Origin: Hyphomicrobiales bacterium
Lineage (GTDB): Bacteria > Pseudomonadota > Alphaproteobacteria > Rhizobiales > Beijerinckiaceae
NCBI GenBank assembly: GCA_900473415.1
Contig: UCLR01000026.1
Coordinates: forward strand, 1-64,000
Reading direction: 5' to 3'
Length of the DNA stretch: 64,000 nucleotides
A program made the translations under genes and the position numbers. The stretch's first letter is position 1. Every line of letters begins with the position of its first letter. This document shows positions 34,164 through 43,306 of this stretch, piece by piece. A model generated the notes under the pieces. That model worked only from the letters and a program-made list of their open reading frames with translations. It was not told the DNA's origin and ran no database searches.

Positions 34164-35036
34164 TCACCGCGCCTTTCGGGCCAGGAAATCCCGGATCAGC
34201 GCCGTGATCGCAGGACCATCCGTTTCCAGGGCGAAGTGTCCCGTCTCGAAGAGATGGACCTCAGCGTCGGGGACATCCTTGCGAAAGGCGTGCGCGCCCG
34301 CCGGGCCAAAGAAGGGATCGCCATCGCCCCAGACGGCGAGGACGGGAGGCCGCGACTGGCGCAGATACTCCTGCCATCGCGGGTAGAGCGCGACATTGGA
34401 CTTGTAGTCGCCGAACAGATCGAGCTGCAGCTCCGGATTCCGGTCGAGGATCGCCTGCGCGTGCTCGATCGCATCTGGGCTGACGAGTTCGAGTTTCTCC
34501 GGCGGCACGCCATGGGTGTACTGGAAGCGCGTCGTCTCAAGCGTGAGGAACGGGCGCAGCGCATCCCTGTTCTCCGCCGTCGGATGTTCCCAATACGCGC
34601 GCATCGGGGTCAGTGTGTCCTCGCGCAGCCCTTCTTCATACGCGTTGCCGTTCTGCGTGATGAGGGCGCGGACGCGGCCGGGATTGGCCGCCGCGAGGCG
34701 GAATCCGACCGGCGCGCCGTAGTCGAAAACGTAGAGGACGAAGCGTTCGAGTGCGAGCGCGTCAACAAAGGCCTCGATGACCCGATGGAGATTGTCGAAG
34801 CTGTAGTCGTAGACACCACGCGCCGGAGCCTTGGTGAAGCCGAATCCGGGCAGATCCGGGGCGATCACCCTCCATCTGTCGGCCAAGCGTGGGATCAGAT
34901 CGCGAAACATGTGGCTGGAGGTGGGAAAGCCGTGAAGCAGCAGCACGACTGGTGCCGCGCTGTCGCCGGCCTCGCGGTAGAACATCTCGACCTCGCCGAG
35001 ATCGACGGTCCTGTATCTCACGGCGCTTGCGTGCAT
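34164..35036 (-). CDS. Alpha/beta-fold hydrolase (epoxide hydrolase/dehalogenase-like)
   Basis: 290-residue hydrolase. The oxyanion HG is at residues 35-36 (LLLHGFPTSS), and the nucleophile elbow reads YVFDYGAPVG with Asp105 where esterases have Ser, pointing to the haloalkane dehalogenase/epoxide hydrolase branch. The catalytic His is in ETGHFALE near the end. ATG 35036 was chosen because AGGA lies 9 bp before it; the frame is open nine codons further. No signal peptide. The neighbouring monooxygenase-type and DJ-1-type genes suggest a detoxification role, which remains inference. Confidence 0.88.
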   Translation of the reverse strand: MHASAVRYRTVDLGEVEMFYREAGDSAAPVVLLLHGFPTSSHMFRDLIPRLADRWRVIAPDLPGFGFTKAPARGVYDYSFDNLHRVIEAFVDALALERFVLYVFDYGAPVGFRLAAANPGRVRALITQNGNAYEEGLREDTLTPMRAYWEHPTAENRDALRPFLTLETTRFQYTHGVPPEKLELVSPDAIEHAQAILDRNPELQLDLFGDYKSNVALYPRWQEYLRQSRPPVLAVWGDGDPFFGPAGAHAFRKDVPDAEVHLFETGHFALETDGPAITALIRDFLARKAR

Positions 35037-35138
35037 GGTCCCGTCCTGAAATCGCACCGCCACAGCCCAACGGATGCCGGAGGCACGAACGCCCCGACAG
35101 CCGGCCCCGGTGAAGTTCTTAGCTTTGGTCAGACGCCG

Positions 35139-35435
35139 TCATGTAACTTCCAGGGGATCAAGCCCCAGCGCCGTCCGTTCAGCGAGATCGTGAATCCGTG
35201 CGAGATAGTTCCTGAAATGCGGCGTCTCGCGATGCGCGGTGGCGGCCGCGTCGTCCGTGTAAAGTTCGTCGAGCACGAAGCGGCCGGTCTCTGCCTGATC
35301 CTGCCAGATGTCCCATCGCAGATTGCCCGGCTCCGCCCGGCTGGCCGCCGCCATACCCAAGACGAGTGTCTTGAGTTCGTCGGTCTTGCCCGGTCGAGCG
35401 GCGAGTATCGCCATGATTTTCACGCGGTTCGGCAT
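35139..35435 (-). CDS. Antibiotic biosynthesis monooxygenase (ABM) domain protein
   Basis: 98-residue ferredoxin-like fold protein of the ABM/putative quinol monooxygenase (YgiN-like) family. The pattern VKIMAILAARPGKTDEL, EPGNLRWDIWQDQ, FVLDELYTDDAAATAHRETPHF and YLARIHDLAER is typical. Such small dimeric proteins oxidise quinols or simply bind aromatic compounds. It is located 36 bp after the DJ-1/PfpI gene on the same strand and 102 bp before the hydrolase. Confidence 0.88.
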   Translation of the reverse strand: MPNRVKIMAILAARPGKTDELKTLVLGMAAASRAEPGNLRWDIWQDQAETGRFVLDELYTDDAAATAHRETPHFRNYLARIHDLAERTALGLDPLEVT

Positions 35436-35471
35436 CGATCGCCTCTGCTCAATAAGCGCCTTGGCTTGGAT

Positions 35472-36146
35472 TCACGTCAGCTTCTTCAAGGCGCCGACCA
35501 ATTCTTGCGCCAGCGGCCCCGCTGAGGCGGGATTCTGTCCGGTGATGAGGCGGCCGTCCACGACGACGTGAGGCTGCCAGTTTGCCGCGGACGAGTACTC
35601 GGCACCCTCCGCCCTCAACGCGTCCTCGAGCTCGTATGGCACGTCATCGCGAGCGTAATCGTACTCCTCCTTCCTCGAGAACGAGGTGAGCTTCTTGCCG
35701 CGCACGAAGGGCACGCCATCACCGAGGTCCACGCCGAGCAACGCGCATGGACCGTGACAAACAGCGGTCACGAGCTTGCCCGTGCTCCATGCACGCACGA
35801 CGGCATTCTGAACACCTACGTTACGCTGGATGTCGACCATGGGGCCGAGGCCGCCGGGCACCAGGATGGCGTCGTAGTCCGCGGCGTCCACTTCGGACAG
35901 CTTGCGGCTGCGATTCAGCCGACGAAAGGCCTTGCTTGCCAGAAACTCCTTCTGGGCGGGGTCCTTCTCGTCATACGCGTCGTGCGGCGTCCATCCGCCG
36001 GCGGGCGATGCGAACTCCACCGCGATTCCCGCCTTGTCGAGCACGTCGAAAGGGTGAGCGACCTCAGCAAAAAAGAAGCCAGTCTTGCGGTTCTGCGGTC
36101 CGAGCACGGCCGCATTGGTGACGATGAACAGGACATGCTGGGTCAT
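35472..36146 (-). CDS. DJ-1/PfpI family protein (Hsp31-like glyoxalase/deglycase)
   Basis: 224-residue cysteine-dependent protein. The nucleophile elbow is AVCHGPCALL with C120 and H121, and Glu28 in TGFFFAEVAHP is the conserved acidic partner. The GWTPHDAYDEKDP insertion fits the Hsp31/glyoxalase III branch, whose members convert methylglyoxal to lactate or act as chaperones. ATG 36146 is preceded by AAGGTGAG; a GTG three codons upstream is less likely. It lies in a run of aldehyde-handling genes on the minus strand. Confidence 0.9.
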   Translation of the reverse strand: MTQHVLFIVTNAAVLGPQNRKTGFFFAEVAHPFDVLDKAGIAVEFASPAGGWTPHDAYDEKDPAQKEFLASKAFRRLNRSRKLSEVDAADYDAILVPGGLGPMVDIQRNVGVQNAVVRAWSTGKLVTAVCHGPCALLGVDLGDGVPFVRGKKLTSFSRKEEYDYARDDVPYELEDALRAEGAEYSSAANWQPHVVVDGRLITGQNPASAGPLAQELVGALKKLT

Positions 36147-36245
36147 GGTTCTCACCTTGGTAGAATGATGAAGCGCTCAGCATCAGGTTGCGATGGGTAA
36201 GTTGCCCCAGGTTTGGGCCAGCGGTGGATCAAGTGACCCCAGGGC

Positions 36246-36986
36246 TCAGAATTCCTGAGCCGTTGGGCGCAGCACGATCTCATTGATGTCGACCTCGGCC
36301 GGCTGCTCGATGGCGTAGGCGATCGCCCGCGCCACGGCGCTGGCCGGAATGGCCGCCTTGTAGAAGTTCGCGACGGCTTCCTGCGACGTGCCGGACGTGC
36401 TGAATTTGAGGTCACTCTCGACGGCGCCCGGCGCAATCGAGGTGACGCGGACCTTGCCCCCCACCTCCTGGCGCAGGCCCTCCGAGATTGCGCTGACCGC
36501 GAACTTCGTTCCGGAATAGACCGTGCCACCCGGCGCGAAGACCTTGGTGCCGGCGACCGAGCTCAGATTGATGATATGGCCGCTGCCCTGCGCGAGAAAC
36601 CGGGGCAGGACGACGGCGATGCCGTAGAGTGTGCCCTTCAGATTGATGTCGATCATGGCGTCCCATTCGTCGGTATTGACCTCGGCCATGGGACGGATCG
36701 GCATGAGGCCGGCACTGTTGATGATGACATCGAGCTTGCCGAACTCCTCGACGATGGCGGAGACGACGGCCTCGAACTGGGCTTTCTTGACGACGTCCAG
36801 TTGATAGGCTCGCGCGCGGCCGCCGGCGCCGGCGATCTGGCCGACGATCTCGTCCAGCTTTTCCTTGCGCCGCCCCGCCACCGCGACCGAGGCGCCCTTC
36901 GCTGCGAGGTGGCGCGCCACCTCGGCCCCGATCCCGGTGCCTCCCCCGGTGATCAGCACGATTTTTCCCTGGATTCCCTCGCTCAC
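36246..36986 (-). CDS. SDR-family oxidoreductase
   Basis: 246-residue classical short-chain dehydrogenase. The cofactor loop is TGGGTGIG near residues 14-21, the structural INSAG motif stands in place of NNAG, the catalytic Ser is in INLSSVAG and the YSGTK stretch gives Tyr and Lys. The start is GTG with AGGAGAC upstream. Members of this subgroup (YdfG-like) often reduce small hydroxy or keto compounds. It is 84 bp after the ALDH gene on the same strand. Confidence 0.9.
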   Translation of the reverse strand: MSEGIQGKIVLITGGGTGIGAEVARHLAAKGASVAVAGRRKEKLDEIVGQIAGAGGRARAYQLDVVKKAQFEAVVSAIVEEFGKLDVIINSAGLMPIRPMAEVNTDEWDAMIDINLKGTLYGIAVVLPRFLAQGSGHIINLSSVAGTKVFAPGGTVYSGTKFAVSAISEGLRQEVGGKVRVTSIAPGAVESDLKFSTSGTSQEAVANFYKAAIPASAVARAIAYAIEQPAEVDINEIVLRPTAQEF

Positions 36987-37070
36987 GACACGTCTCCTGG
37001 ATTTGATCTTGCGGCTGTGACTGAACCCGGTCGGACGTCCTCGCTGAGGCGCCCGACGTGACGGCCGGGC

Positions 37071-38444
37071 TCAACCGTTGGCGACGAGGACCAGCTTCTG
37101 GTTGACCAGTTCCTTGAGCCCGTATTCGGACAGTTCGCGGCCATAACCCGAGCGCTTCACGCCGCCGAACGGCAGTTCCGGCGCGGTGAACGAGGAGGTG
37201 TTGATCCAGACCGAGCCGGTCTCGATGCGCGAGGCGAGAGCCTTCGCCCTGGGCACGTCCTTCGTGATGATCGCGCCTGAGAGCCCGTAGTGCGAGTCGT
37301 TGGCCAGCCTAACGATCTCGTCATCGTCCTTGACGACATAGACCTGCGCGACAGGACCGAAGAACTCCTCGAAATAGGCAGGGTTCTCGCGCGTGATGCC
37401 GGTAAGGATCGTCGGCTCGAAGAAGGCGCCGGGTCCTTCGACGACCTTTCCGCCATAGTGCAGCGTAGCGCCCGCTTCGACGGCCCGCTCGACCTGCTTT
37501 GCGATGTCGTCGCGCGTGGGAACCGAGCAGAGCGGCCCGAGGCCGACGCTCTCGTCCATCGGGTCGCCGATCTTGATGCTGGCGACCCTGTCGGTGAACT
37601 TCTCCAGGAACGCCTTCGCGATCCTTTCCTGCAGAAGGAAACGCTTAGCGCCGTTGCAGACCTGGCCGGCGCCTCTCAGCCGCGCCTCGATGCCCATCTC
37701 GACGGCCTTGTCGATGTCCGCGTCCTCGAGCACCACGAAGACATCGGCCCCGCCGAGTTCCATCACCGACTTCTTCAGGTACTTCGCGGCCTGCGATGCG
37801 ACGACGCTGCCGGCGCCTTCCGAACCGGTGAGCGCGACGCCCTGCACCCGGTCGTCCGCGATGAGAGCCGCGACCTGCTCGCCGGAGGCGAAAATGTTGG
37901 TCCAGACGCCCTTCGGCGCCCCCGCCGCCAGGACGAGCTCCTCGAAGACCGCGGCGCATTGCGGAACGATGCTCGCATGCTTGGCGAGCACGGGATTGCC
38001 CACCACCATGTTCGGGGCGCAGACGCGCATCAACTGATAGAGGGGGAAATTCCAGGGCTCCACCGCGACGACGACGCCGATCGGATGATGCTCGACCCAG
38101 GCGTCGCCCAGCGCAGTCTTGACCGGTTCCGGCGCAAGGAATGACTGCGAATTCTCGGTGTAGAAGCGGGCGATCGCAGCGATGATGGCCACCTCGCGGC
38201 GCGCCTCTCCGATGCGCTTGCCCATTTCCAGTGTGATGGTCCGCGCAAGTTCCTCAGCCCGGTCGTCGATACGGTCGGCCAGCCGCGACAAGACCTGGAG
38301 TCTGCGCACCATGGGGCCTCTCGACCAGTCGGATTGATAGAGGGCAAAGGCGCCGGCCAGTGCGCTCTCGATCTGCTTGTCCGTGAAGTTGTCGAACGTC
38401 TTCATGACCTCGCCGGTGGCGGGATTCACGCTCCGATACGGCAT
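37071..38444 (-). CDS. NAD(P)-dependent aldehyde dehydrogenase (succinate-semialdehyde type)
   Basis: 457-residue ALDH-superfamily enzyme. The general base Glu229 is in VMELGGADVF and the nucleophile Cys263 in GQVCNGAKR; the VEPWNFPLYQL and FFGPVAQVY segments are standard. The length and GAGQVCNGAKR pattern fit the short succinate-semialdehyde dehydrogenase (Sad/GabD-like) group. ATG 38444 follows a GGGAG ribosome site, preferred over a frame extension of nine residues. It is the first gene of the minus-strand run and is divergent from the Tat-exported VOC protein. Confidence 0.92.
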   Translation of the reverse strand: MPYRSVNPATGEVMKTFDNFTDKQIESALAGAFALYQSDWSRGPMVRRLQVLSRLADRIDDRAEELARTITLEMGKRIGEARREVAIIAAIARFYTENSQSFLAPEPVKTALGDAWVEHHPIGVVVAVEPWNFPLYQLMRVCAPNMVVGNPVLAKHASIVPQCAAVFEELVLAAGAPKGVWTNIFASGEQVAALIADDRVQGVALTGSEGAGSVVASQAAKYLKKSVMELGGADVFVVLEDADIDKAVEMGIEARLRGAGQVCNGAKRFLLQERIAKAFLEKFTDRVASIKIGDPMDESVGLGPLCSVPTRDDIAKQVERAVEAGATLHYGGKVVEGPGAFFEPTILTGITRENPAYFEEFFGPVAQVYVVKDDDEIVRLANDSHYGLSGAIITKDVPRAKALASRIETGSVWINTSSFTAPELPFGGVKRSGYGRELSEYGLKELVNQKLVLVANG

Positions 38445-38772
38445 CGCCAGTCTCCCTTTGCAGATGGCCATCGCGGGCGAAATGCCTTCAGCGCAGCGCG
38501 GCGGCGGGACCTGTCTTGTGACGTGCCAAGTTTGCGCAGGAGCGGAGGGGCTGCACGTTAAGCTCGGTAAAAATTCGTCAGGGATCCGCTGCCGAGCAGC
38601 CGCGATCCAGAACCGGTGGTCGGCGATCGACGGCCTGGAACGGGCGCGAACGGAACGTCTCCAGCGGCACTGTTCACCAGTCTTAACGTCTGTTTACGAC
38701 GTGTTACGGCACGGCTGGCGATCTCGGCGCTAAACCTCTTCACGACGATCTCGTGAAGGGGATGACAGAGCC
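38445..38772. other. Divergent intergenic region, ALDH / VOC protein
   Basis: 328 bp with no credible gene. It must contain the promoters of both flanking genes. The visible element is the hairpin at 38738-38758; a looser AACGTC/GACGTGTT dyad lies around 38687-38705. Clear -35/-10 boxes were not identified. Confidence 0.45.
38738..38758. promoter_or_regulatory. Perfect 8-bp stem inverted repeat before VOC gene
   Basis: CTTCACGA and TCGTGAAG are exact reverse complements separated by 5 bp (CGATC). The element ends 14 bp before the ATG at 38773, overlapping the place where the ribosome site should be, so it could be an operator or a translation-controlling mRNA hairpin. Confidence 0.45.
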
Positions 38773-39663
38773 ATGACCGACCTTCGTAAGTCGAATGAAG
38801 CCAACACAGCGCAGGATCCCAAGCGCCGCGAGCTTATCCGCGCTGCCGGCGCAGCCGCTCTCGCCGGCGTTGCGGGAGCGACCCTGTCCGGCGCAGTCCC
38901 AGCCAACAGCCAGACGGTCCAGGCCCCGTCGCGCGTAGGGAGCGCCGGGGGCGCCGCCAAGGGCTCGCTGGGTGCGCGGCTGCGCGGCGTTCAGCATTTC
39001 GGCGTGACCGTGCACAATATGGATCGCGCCTTCGCCTTCTATACCGAGGTCCTCGGTGGCACCGAGATCATGCGGGACGGCGACTTCCAGGGCGACCGCA
39101 TCCAGAACACGCTGCTGCTGAAGGAGGAGATCGAGGCGCGGGAGCGCGCGCTCAACCCGCGCACCATCGGCGTGCCCGATCTGCGCAGCGGGGCGCAGCG
39201 CCTGGATGTACGCTTCATCCAGTTCGACAACGTCGTCATCGAGCTTCTGCAGTACCGGGACAAGGAGCAGCCGCAGGGCTCGGGAGCGAGCTTTGCGCCG
39301 CCGCGCGACGAGACCAGCCCGGCCTTTCCCCGATCCATGCACATCTGCTTCTACATTCGCGATGATGCCGACTTCAATCAGTTCATCCGCGACCTGGAAA
39401 CGGAGTCTGCGCGCCGCGGCATGACGAATGTCAAGGCCAACCGGATCATCAGCGTCACGACGGACGGAGCCCGCCTGCAGGCGCCGCTGGAAGCCAACAC
39501 CAACCCGATCACGGATGGTCCCTCGGACGGCTGGACCCTGATGTACTGCAAGGGCTCGGAGGGCGAGCAGCTGGAGTTCGTCCAGGTCAGGGGGCGCGCC
39601 AAGCAGCTCTTCGACGGGGCGATCGATGCCCGCCGGCGGGCGGTCGCCTCACTCGGCAACTGA
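38773..39663 (+). CDS. Tat-exported VOC-superfamily (glyoxalase-like) protein
   Basis: 296 residues. Residues 18-45 form a twin-arginine signal (KRRELIRAAGAAALAGVAGATLSGAVPA), so the protein should be exported folded. The mature part has the glyoxalase/VOC beta-alpha-beta pattern: GVQHFGVTVHNMDRAFAFYTEVLGG, then SMHICFYIRDDADFN, and the late GEQLEFVQVRGR with the usual Glu. His/Glu pairs typical of metal binding are present, but the ligand set is not fully defined. Exported VOC proteins are uncommon; the substrate is unknown. It is divergent from the ALDH and converges with mfd. Confidence 0.85.
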   Translation: MTDLRKSNEANTAQDPKRRELIRAAGAAALAGVAGATLSGAVPANSQTVQAPSRVGSAGGAAKGSLGARLRGVQHFGVTVHNMDRAFAFYTEVLGGTEIMRDGDFQGDRIQNTLLLKEEIEARERALNPRTIGVPDLRSGAQRLDVRFIQFDNVVIELLQYRDKEQPQGSGASFAPPRDETSPAFPRSMHICFYIRDDADFNQFIRDLETESARRGMTNVKANRIISVTTDGARLQAPLEANTNPITDGPSDGWTLMYCKGSEGEQLEFVQVRGRAKQLFDGAIDARRRAVASLGN

Positions 39664-39730
39664 ACGCCCCACACCGGTCCGGGTTCGAGATCGCGCGCTG
39701 CGCTCGCGGGCAGCGCGCGGTTGTCACTGC

Positions 39731-42700
39731 TTACGCCGCCTTCTTGCGCTCCGCGATCCGGGCGAGGTCCGTCAGAAGGCGGCGCGTGGCCTTCAGGCGC
39801 TGCTCGACAGTGTCGAAGTCGTCGATGAAGACGACACGCATGTCGGGGCGCACCTTCGCCAGCGTGCCCTGCTTGGCCACGAAACTCACCAGACCTTCCG
39901 GATTGGCGAATTCGTTGTTGCGGAAGGCGACGATGATGCCCTTGGGCCCGGCCTCGACCTTCTCGACATTGGCGCGCTTGCAGAGCGCCTTGATCGCGAC
40001 GATCTCCAGGAGCTGTTTCACCTCCTCCGGCAGCGGGCCGAAGCGGTCGACCAGCTCGGCGCCGAAAGACTGCAACTCAGCGTCATCGTCCATGGTCGAG
40101 AGCCGCTTGTAGAGCGTCAGCCTGAGCGTCAGATCGCCGATATAGTGCTCGGGGATCATGACCGGCGCGCCGACCTGGATCGCCGGCGACCATTGCGTCT
40201 CGGTCTCGAACTCGATGCCGGCCTTCAGCGCCGCCACAGCCTCCTCCAGCATTTGCTGGTAGAGCTCGTAGCCGACTTCCTTGATGTGGCCCGACTGCTC
40301 GTCGCCGAGCAGATTGCCGGCGCCCCGGATGTCGAGGTCGTGGCTGGCAAGCTGGAAGCCGGCGCCCAGCGTGTCGAGCGATTGCAAGACCTTGAGCCGC
40401 TTATCGGCCTGCTCGGTCAGCTTGCGGTTGGCGGGCACGGTGAAGAGCGCATAGGCGCGGATCTTCGAGCGGCCGACACGGCCCCTGAGCTGATAGAGCT
40501 GGGCGAGGCCGAACATGTCGGCGCGATGCACGATCAGCGTGTTGGCCGTCGGAATATCGAGCCCGGATTCGACGATCGAGGTCGAAAGCAGGATGTCGTA
40601 TTGGCCCTCGTAGAAGGCCGTCATCACGTCCTCGAGCGTGCCGGCCGCCATCTGGCCATGGGCGATGCCGACCTTGCACTCGGGTACCTGCTTGTCGAGG
40701 AAGTCCTTGACCTCGGCGATGTCCTCGATGCGGGGCACGACGTAGAACGACCGCCCTCCCCGGTAGCGCTCGCGCAGCAGCGCCTCGCGGACGATCAGCG
40801 GATCGAAGGGCGTGACGAAGGTGCGAACAGCAAGGCGGTCTACGGGCGGGGTCGCGATGATCGAGAGCTCGCGCACCCCGGTCATGGCTAGCTGGAGCGT
40901 ACGCGGGATCGGCGTCGCCGACAGCGTCAGCATATGCACCTCGGCGCGCAGCTCCTTCAGCTTCTCCTTATGGCCAACGCCGAAATGCTGCTCCTCGTCG
41001 ACGATGACGAGACCGAGATCCTTGAAGTCGACGCCCTTGCCGAGCAGCGCATGGGTGCCGACGACGATGTCCATCGTGCCGTCTTTCGCGCCCTGCTTCA
41101 CCGCCTTGAGATCGGCGCTGCCGACGAAGCGCGAAGCCTGGCCGACATTGATCGGTAAGCCGGCAAATCGATCCGCGAAATTCCGATAGTGCTGGCGCGC
41201 CAGCAGGGTCGTCGGCACGACGACCGCCACCTGCTTGCCGTTCATCGAGGCGGCGAAGGCGGCGCGCAGCGCCACCTCCGTCTTGCCGAAGCCGACATCA
41301 CCGCAGACAAGGCGGTCCATCGGCCGGCCGGCCGCGAGATCGTCGAGCACCGCGTCGATGGTGTTCTGCTGGTCCTCCGTCTCCTCATAGGGGAAGCGGG
41401 CGATGAACTCATCGTAGACCCCGTCAGGCGGAACGAGCCGGGGCGCATCCTTGAGCGCACGCGCGGCCGCGATCTGGATGAGCTTTCCCGCCATCTCGCG
41501 GATGCGCTGCTTGAGCTTGGCCTTGCGCGCCTGCCAGCCCCCGCCGCCGAGCCGGTCGAGCTGGACCTCGGTATCCTCCGAGCCATAGCGAGACAGAAGC
41601 TCGATATTCTCGACCGGCAGGAAGAGCTTGGACTCCCCGGCATAGTGGATTTCGAGGCAGTCATGCGGCGCGCCGGCAGCCGTGATCGATTGAAGCCCTA
41701 TGAAGCGGCCGATGCCGTGGTCGACATGGACGACGAGATCGCCCGGCGCGAGCGCTGAGAGCTCCGCGATGAAATCCTGCGGCCGACGCGTCTTGCGGCG
41801 GGGGCGGACGAGACGATCACCGAGAATGTCCTGTTCGCCGACGACCGCAAGCTTGCCCGCCTCGAAGCCGGTCTCGAAGCCCCAGACCGCGAGCGCGACC
41901 GTTCCGGGCTTGAGGTCGAAGGCCGCCCGCAGAGAGCCCGTCATCTGGACGCTCTTCAGGCCGTGGTCTTCCAGGACATGCGCCAGGCGCTCGCGCGAGC
42001 CTTCCGACCAGGCGGCGAGGATGACGCGCTTGCCCTCGGCCTCCAGGGCACGGACGTGGGCGACCGCGGCCTCGAAGACGCTGCCGGAATCGCCGGCGCG
42101 CTCGGCGGCGAAACTGCGCCCCTGCTTGCCGCCGAGATCGAGGATGAGCTTGCCTTCGCTATCGGGGAGCTGGAACGGCGTCAGACTCGCCACACCGGAG
42201 ACATCGAGCACGCCGCGCCAGTCGGCCGGCGAGAGATAGAGCGCTTCAGGGTGCAGCGGCTTATAGGGAATGCCCCCTGCCCCGCCTTCGTCGAGCGCCG
42301 CCTTGCGGGCGTCGTAATAGTCCTTGATCAGGCTGATGCGCTCTCCGACCGCATCCTCGGCATGGTGATCTAGCACCAGCGGGACGTCGGGCAGATAGGT
42401 GAAGAGCGTGTCGAGCTTCTCAGCCAGCAGCGGCAGCCAGTGTTCGAGGCCGGCCGGGCGGCGGCCTTCGCTGACCGCCTCGTAGAGCGTGTCGTCGCGG
42501 CCGGGCGTGCCGAAGGTCGAGATATAGGATTGGCGGAAACGGCGAATGCTCTCGCTCGTCATCTGCGCTTCGGACATCGGCACGAGATCGAGCCCGCGCA
42601 GCTGCCCGGTGGTGCGCTGCGTCTCGGGGTCGAAGGTGCGGATCGATTCGAGCGTGTCGCCGAAGAAATCGAGCCGGATCGGCGCCGGCATGCCCGGTGG

Positions 42701-43279
42701 GAAGAGATCGACGATGCCGCCGCGCACGGCAAACTCGCCGGTCTCGCGCACGGTCGAGGTGCGCAGATAGCCGTTGATGTCGAGCCAGCGCGCCAGCTCC
42801 TCGATATCGACCATGTTGCCCGGCGCCGCCGAGAAGCTCTCGGACGCCACCTTGCCGAAGGCGGGCACGCGCTGGAGCGCGGCATTGACGGTCGTCAACA
42901 GCAGGCGCGGCCTGTCGCCGGACTTGGTCTTGGCGAGGCGCGAGAGCGTCGTCATCCGGTGCGCAACGATGGCGGGTGCCGGCGAGACACGGTCATAGGG
43001 CTGGCAGTCCCAGGCCGGGAAGCTCATCACCTCCAGATCGGGCGCGACGAATTGCAGCGCGTTCTCCATTACCTGCAGGCGCTGGCCGTCGCGGGCGACG
43101 AAAACGAGCATGGCCGGCGCCTCGGCCTTCTTCGCCCGGGCGCGGGTCAAATCGGCGAGAACGACGGCGTCGAAGCCATCCGGCACGCCGGCAAGCGTCG
43201 GCTTGTCGCCGCGGTTCAGCGCATCGAGCAGGCGCTCGAGCTGGGGCTTGGCGATCTGGCTGGGAGGAGGAATGCTCAT
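39731..43279 (-). CDS. mfd: Transcription-repair coupling factor
   Basis: 1182-residue SF2 translocase that removes RNA polymerase stalled at DNA lesions and recruits UvrA. Visible domains: N-terminal UvrB-like module (LVFVARDGQRLQVMENAL region), the CarD-like RNA-polymerase-interacting domain around LAPGDLVVHVDHGIGRFIG, the helicase core with Walker A CGDVGFGKTEVA, DEEQ box VDEEQHFGVGHKE, TATPIPRTL, and the C-terminal TRCF domain ending RIAERKKAA. Length is normal. It lies 180 bp downstream of sdhE with a palindromic repeat between. Its last 60 bases have a partial copy at 10265-10324. Confidence 0.98.
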   Translation of the reverse strand: MSIPPPSQIAKPQLERLLDALNRGDKPTLAGVPDGFDAVVLADLTRARAKKAEAPAMLVFVARDGQRLQVMENALQFVAPDLEVMSFPAWDCQPYDRVSPAPAIVAHRMTTLSRLAKTKSGDRPRLLLTTVNAALQRVPAFGKVASESFSAAPGNMVDIEELARWLDINGYLRTSTVRETGEFAVRGGIVDLFPPGMPAPIRLDFFGDTLESIRTFDPETQRTTGQLRGLDLVPMSEAQMTSESIRRFRQSYISTFGTPGRDDTLYEAVSEGRRPAGLEHWLPLLAEKLDTLFTYLPDVPLVLDHHAEDAVGERISLIKDYYDARKAALDEGGAGGIPYKPLHPEALYLSPADWRGVLDVSGVASLTPFQLPDSEGKLILDLGGKQGRSFAAERAGDSGSVFEAAVAHVRALEAEGKRVILAAWSEGSRERLAHVLEDHGLKSVQMTGSLRAAFDLKPGTVALAVWGFETGFEAGKLAVVGEQDILGDRLVRPRRKTRRPQDFIAELSALAPGDLVVHVDHGIGRFIGLQSITAAGAPHDCLEIHYAGESKLFLPVENIELLSRYGSEDTEVQLDRLGGGGWQARKAKLKQRIREMAGKLIQIAAARALKDAPRLVPPDGVYDEFIARFPYEETEDQQNTIDAVLDDLAAGRPMDRLVCGDVGFGKTEVALRAAFAASMNGKQVAVVVPTTLLARQHYRNFADRFAGLPINVGQASRFVGSADLKAVKQGAKDGTMDIVVGTHALLGKGVDFKDLGLVIVDEEQHFGVGHKEKLKELRAEVHMLTLSATPIPRTLQLAMTGVRELSIIATPPVDRLAVRTFVTPFDPLIVREALLRERYRGGRSFYVVPRIEDIAEVKDFLDKQVPECKVGIAHGQMAAGTLEDVMTAFYEGQYDILLSTSIVESGLDIPTANTLIVHRADMFGLAQLYQLRGRVGRSKIRAYALFTVPANRKLTEQADKRLKVLQSLDTLGAGFQLASHDLDIRGAGNLLGDEQSGHIKEVGYELYQQMLEEAVAALKAGIEFETETQWSPAIQVGAPVMIPEHYIGDLTLRLTLYKRLSTMDDDAELQSFGAELVDRFGPLPEEVKQLLEIVAIKALCKRANVEKVEAGPKGIIVAFRNNEFANPEGLVSFVAKQGTLAKVRPDMRVVFIDDFDTVEQRLKATRRLLTDLARIAERKKAA

Positions 43280-43306
43280 TGGAACGCTTCAGTTCTGACT
43301 GTCGCT

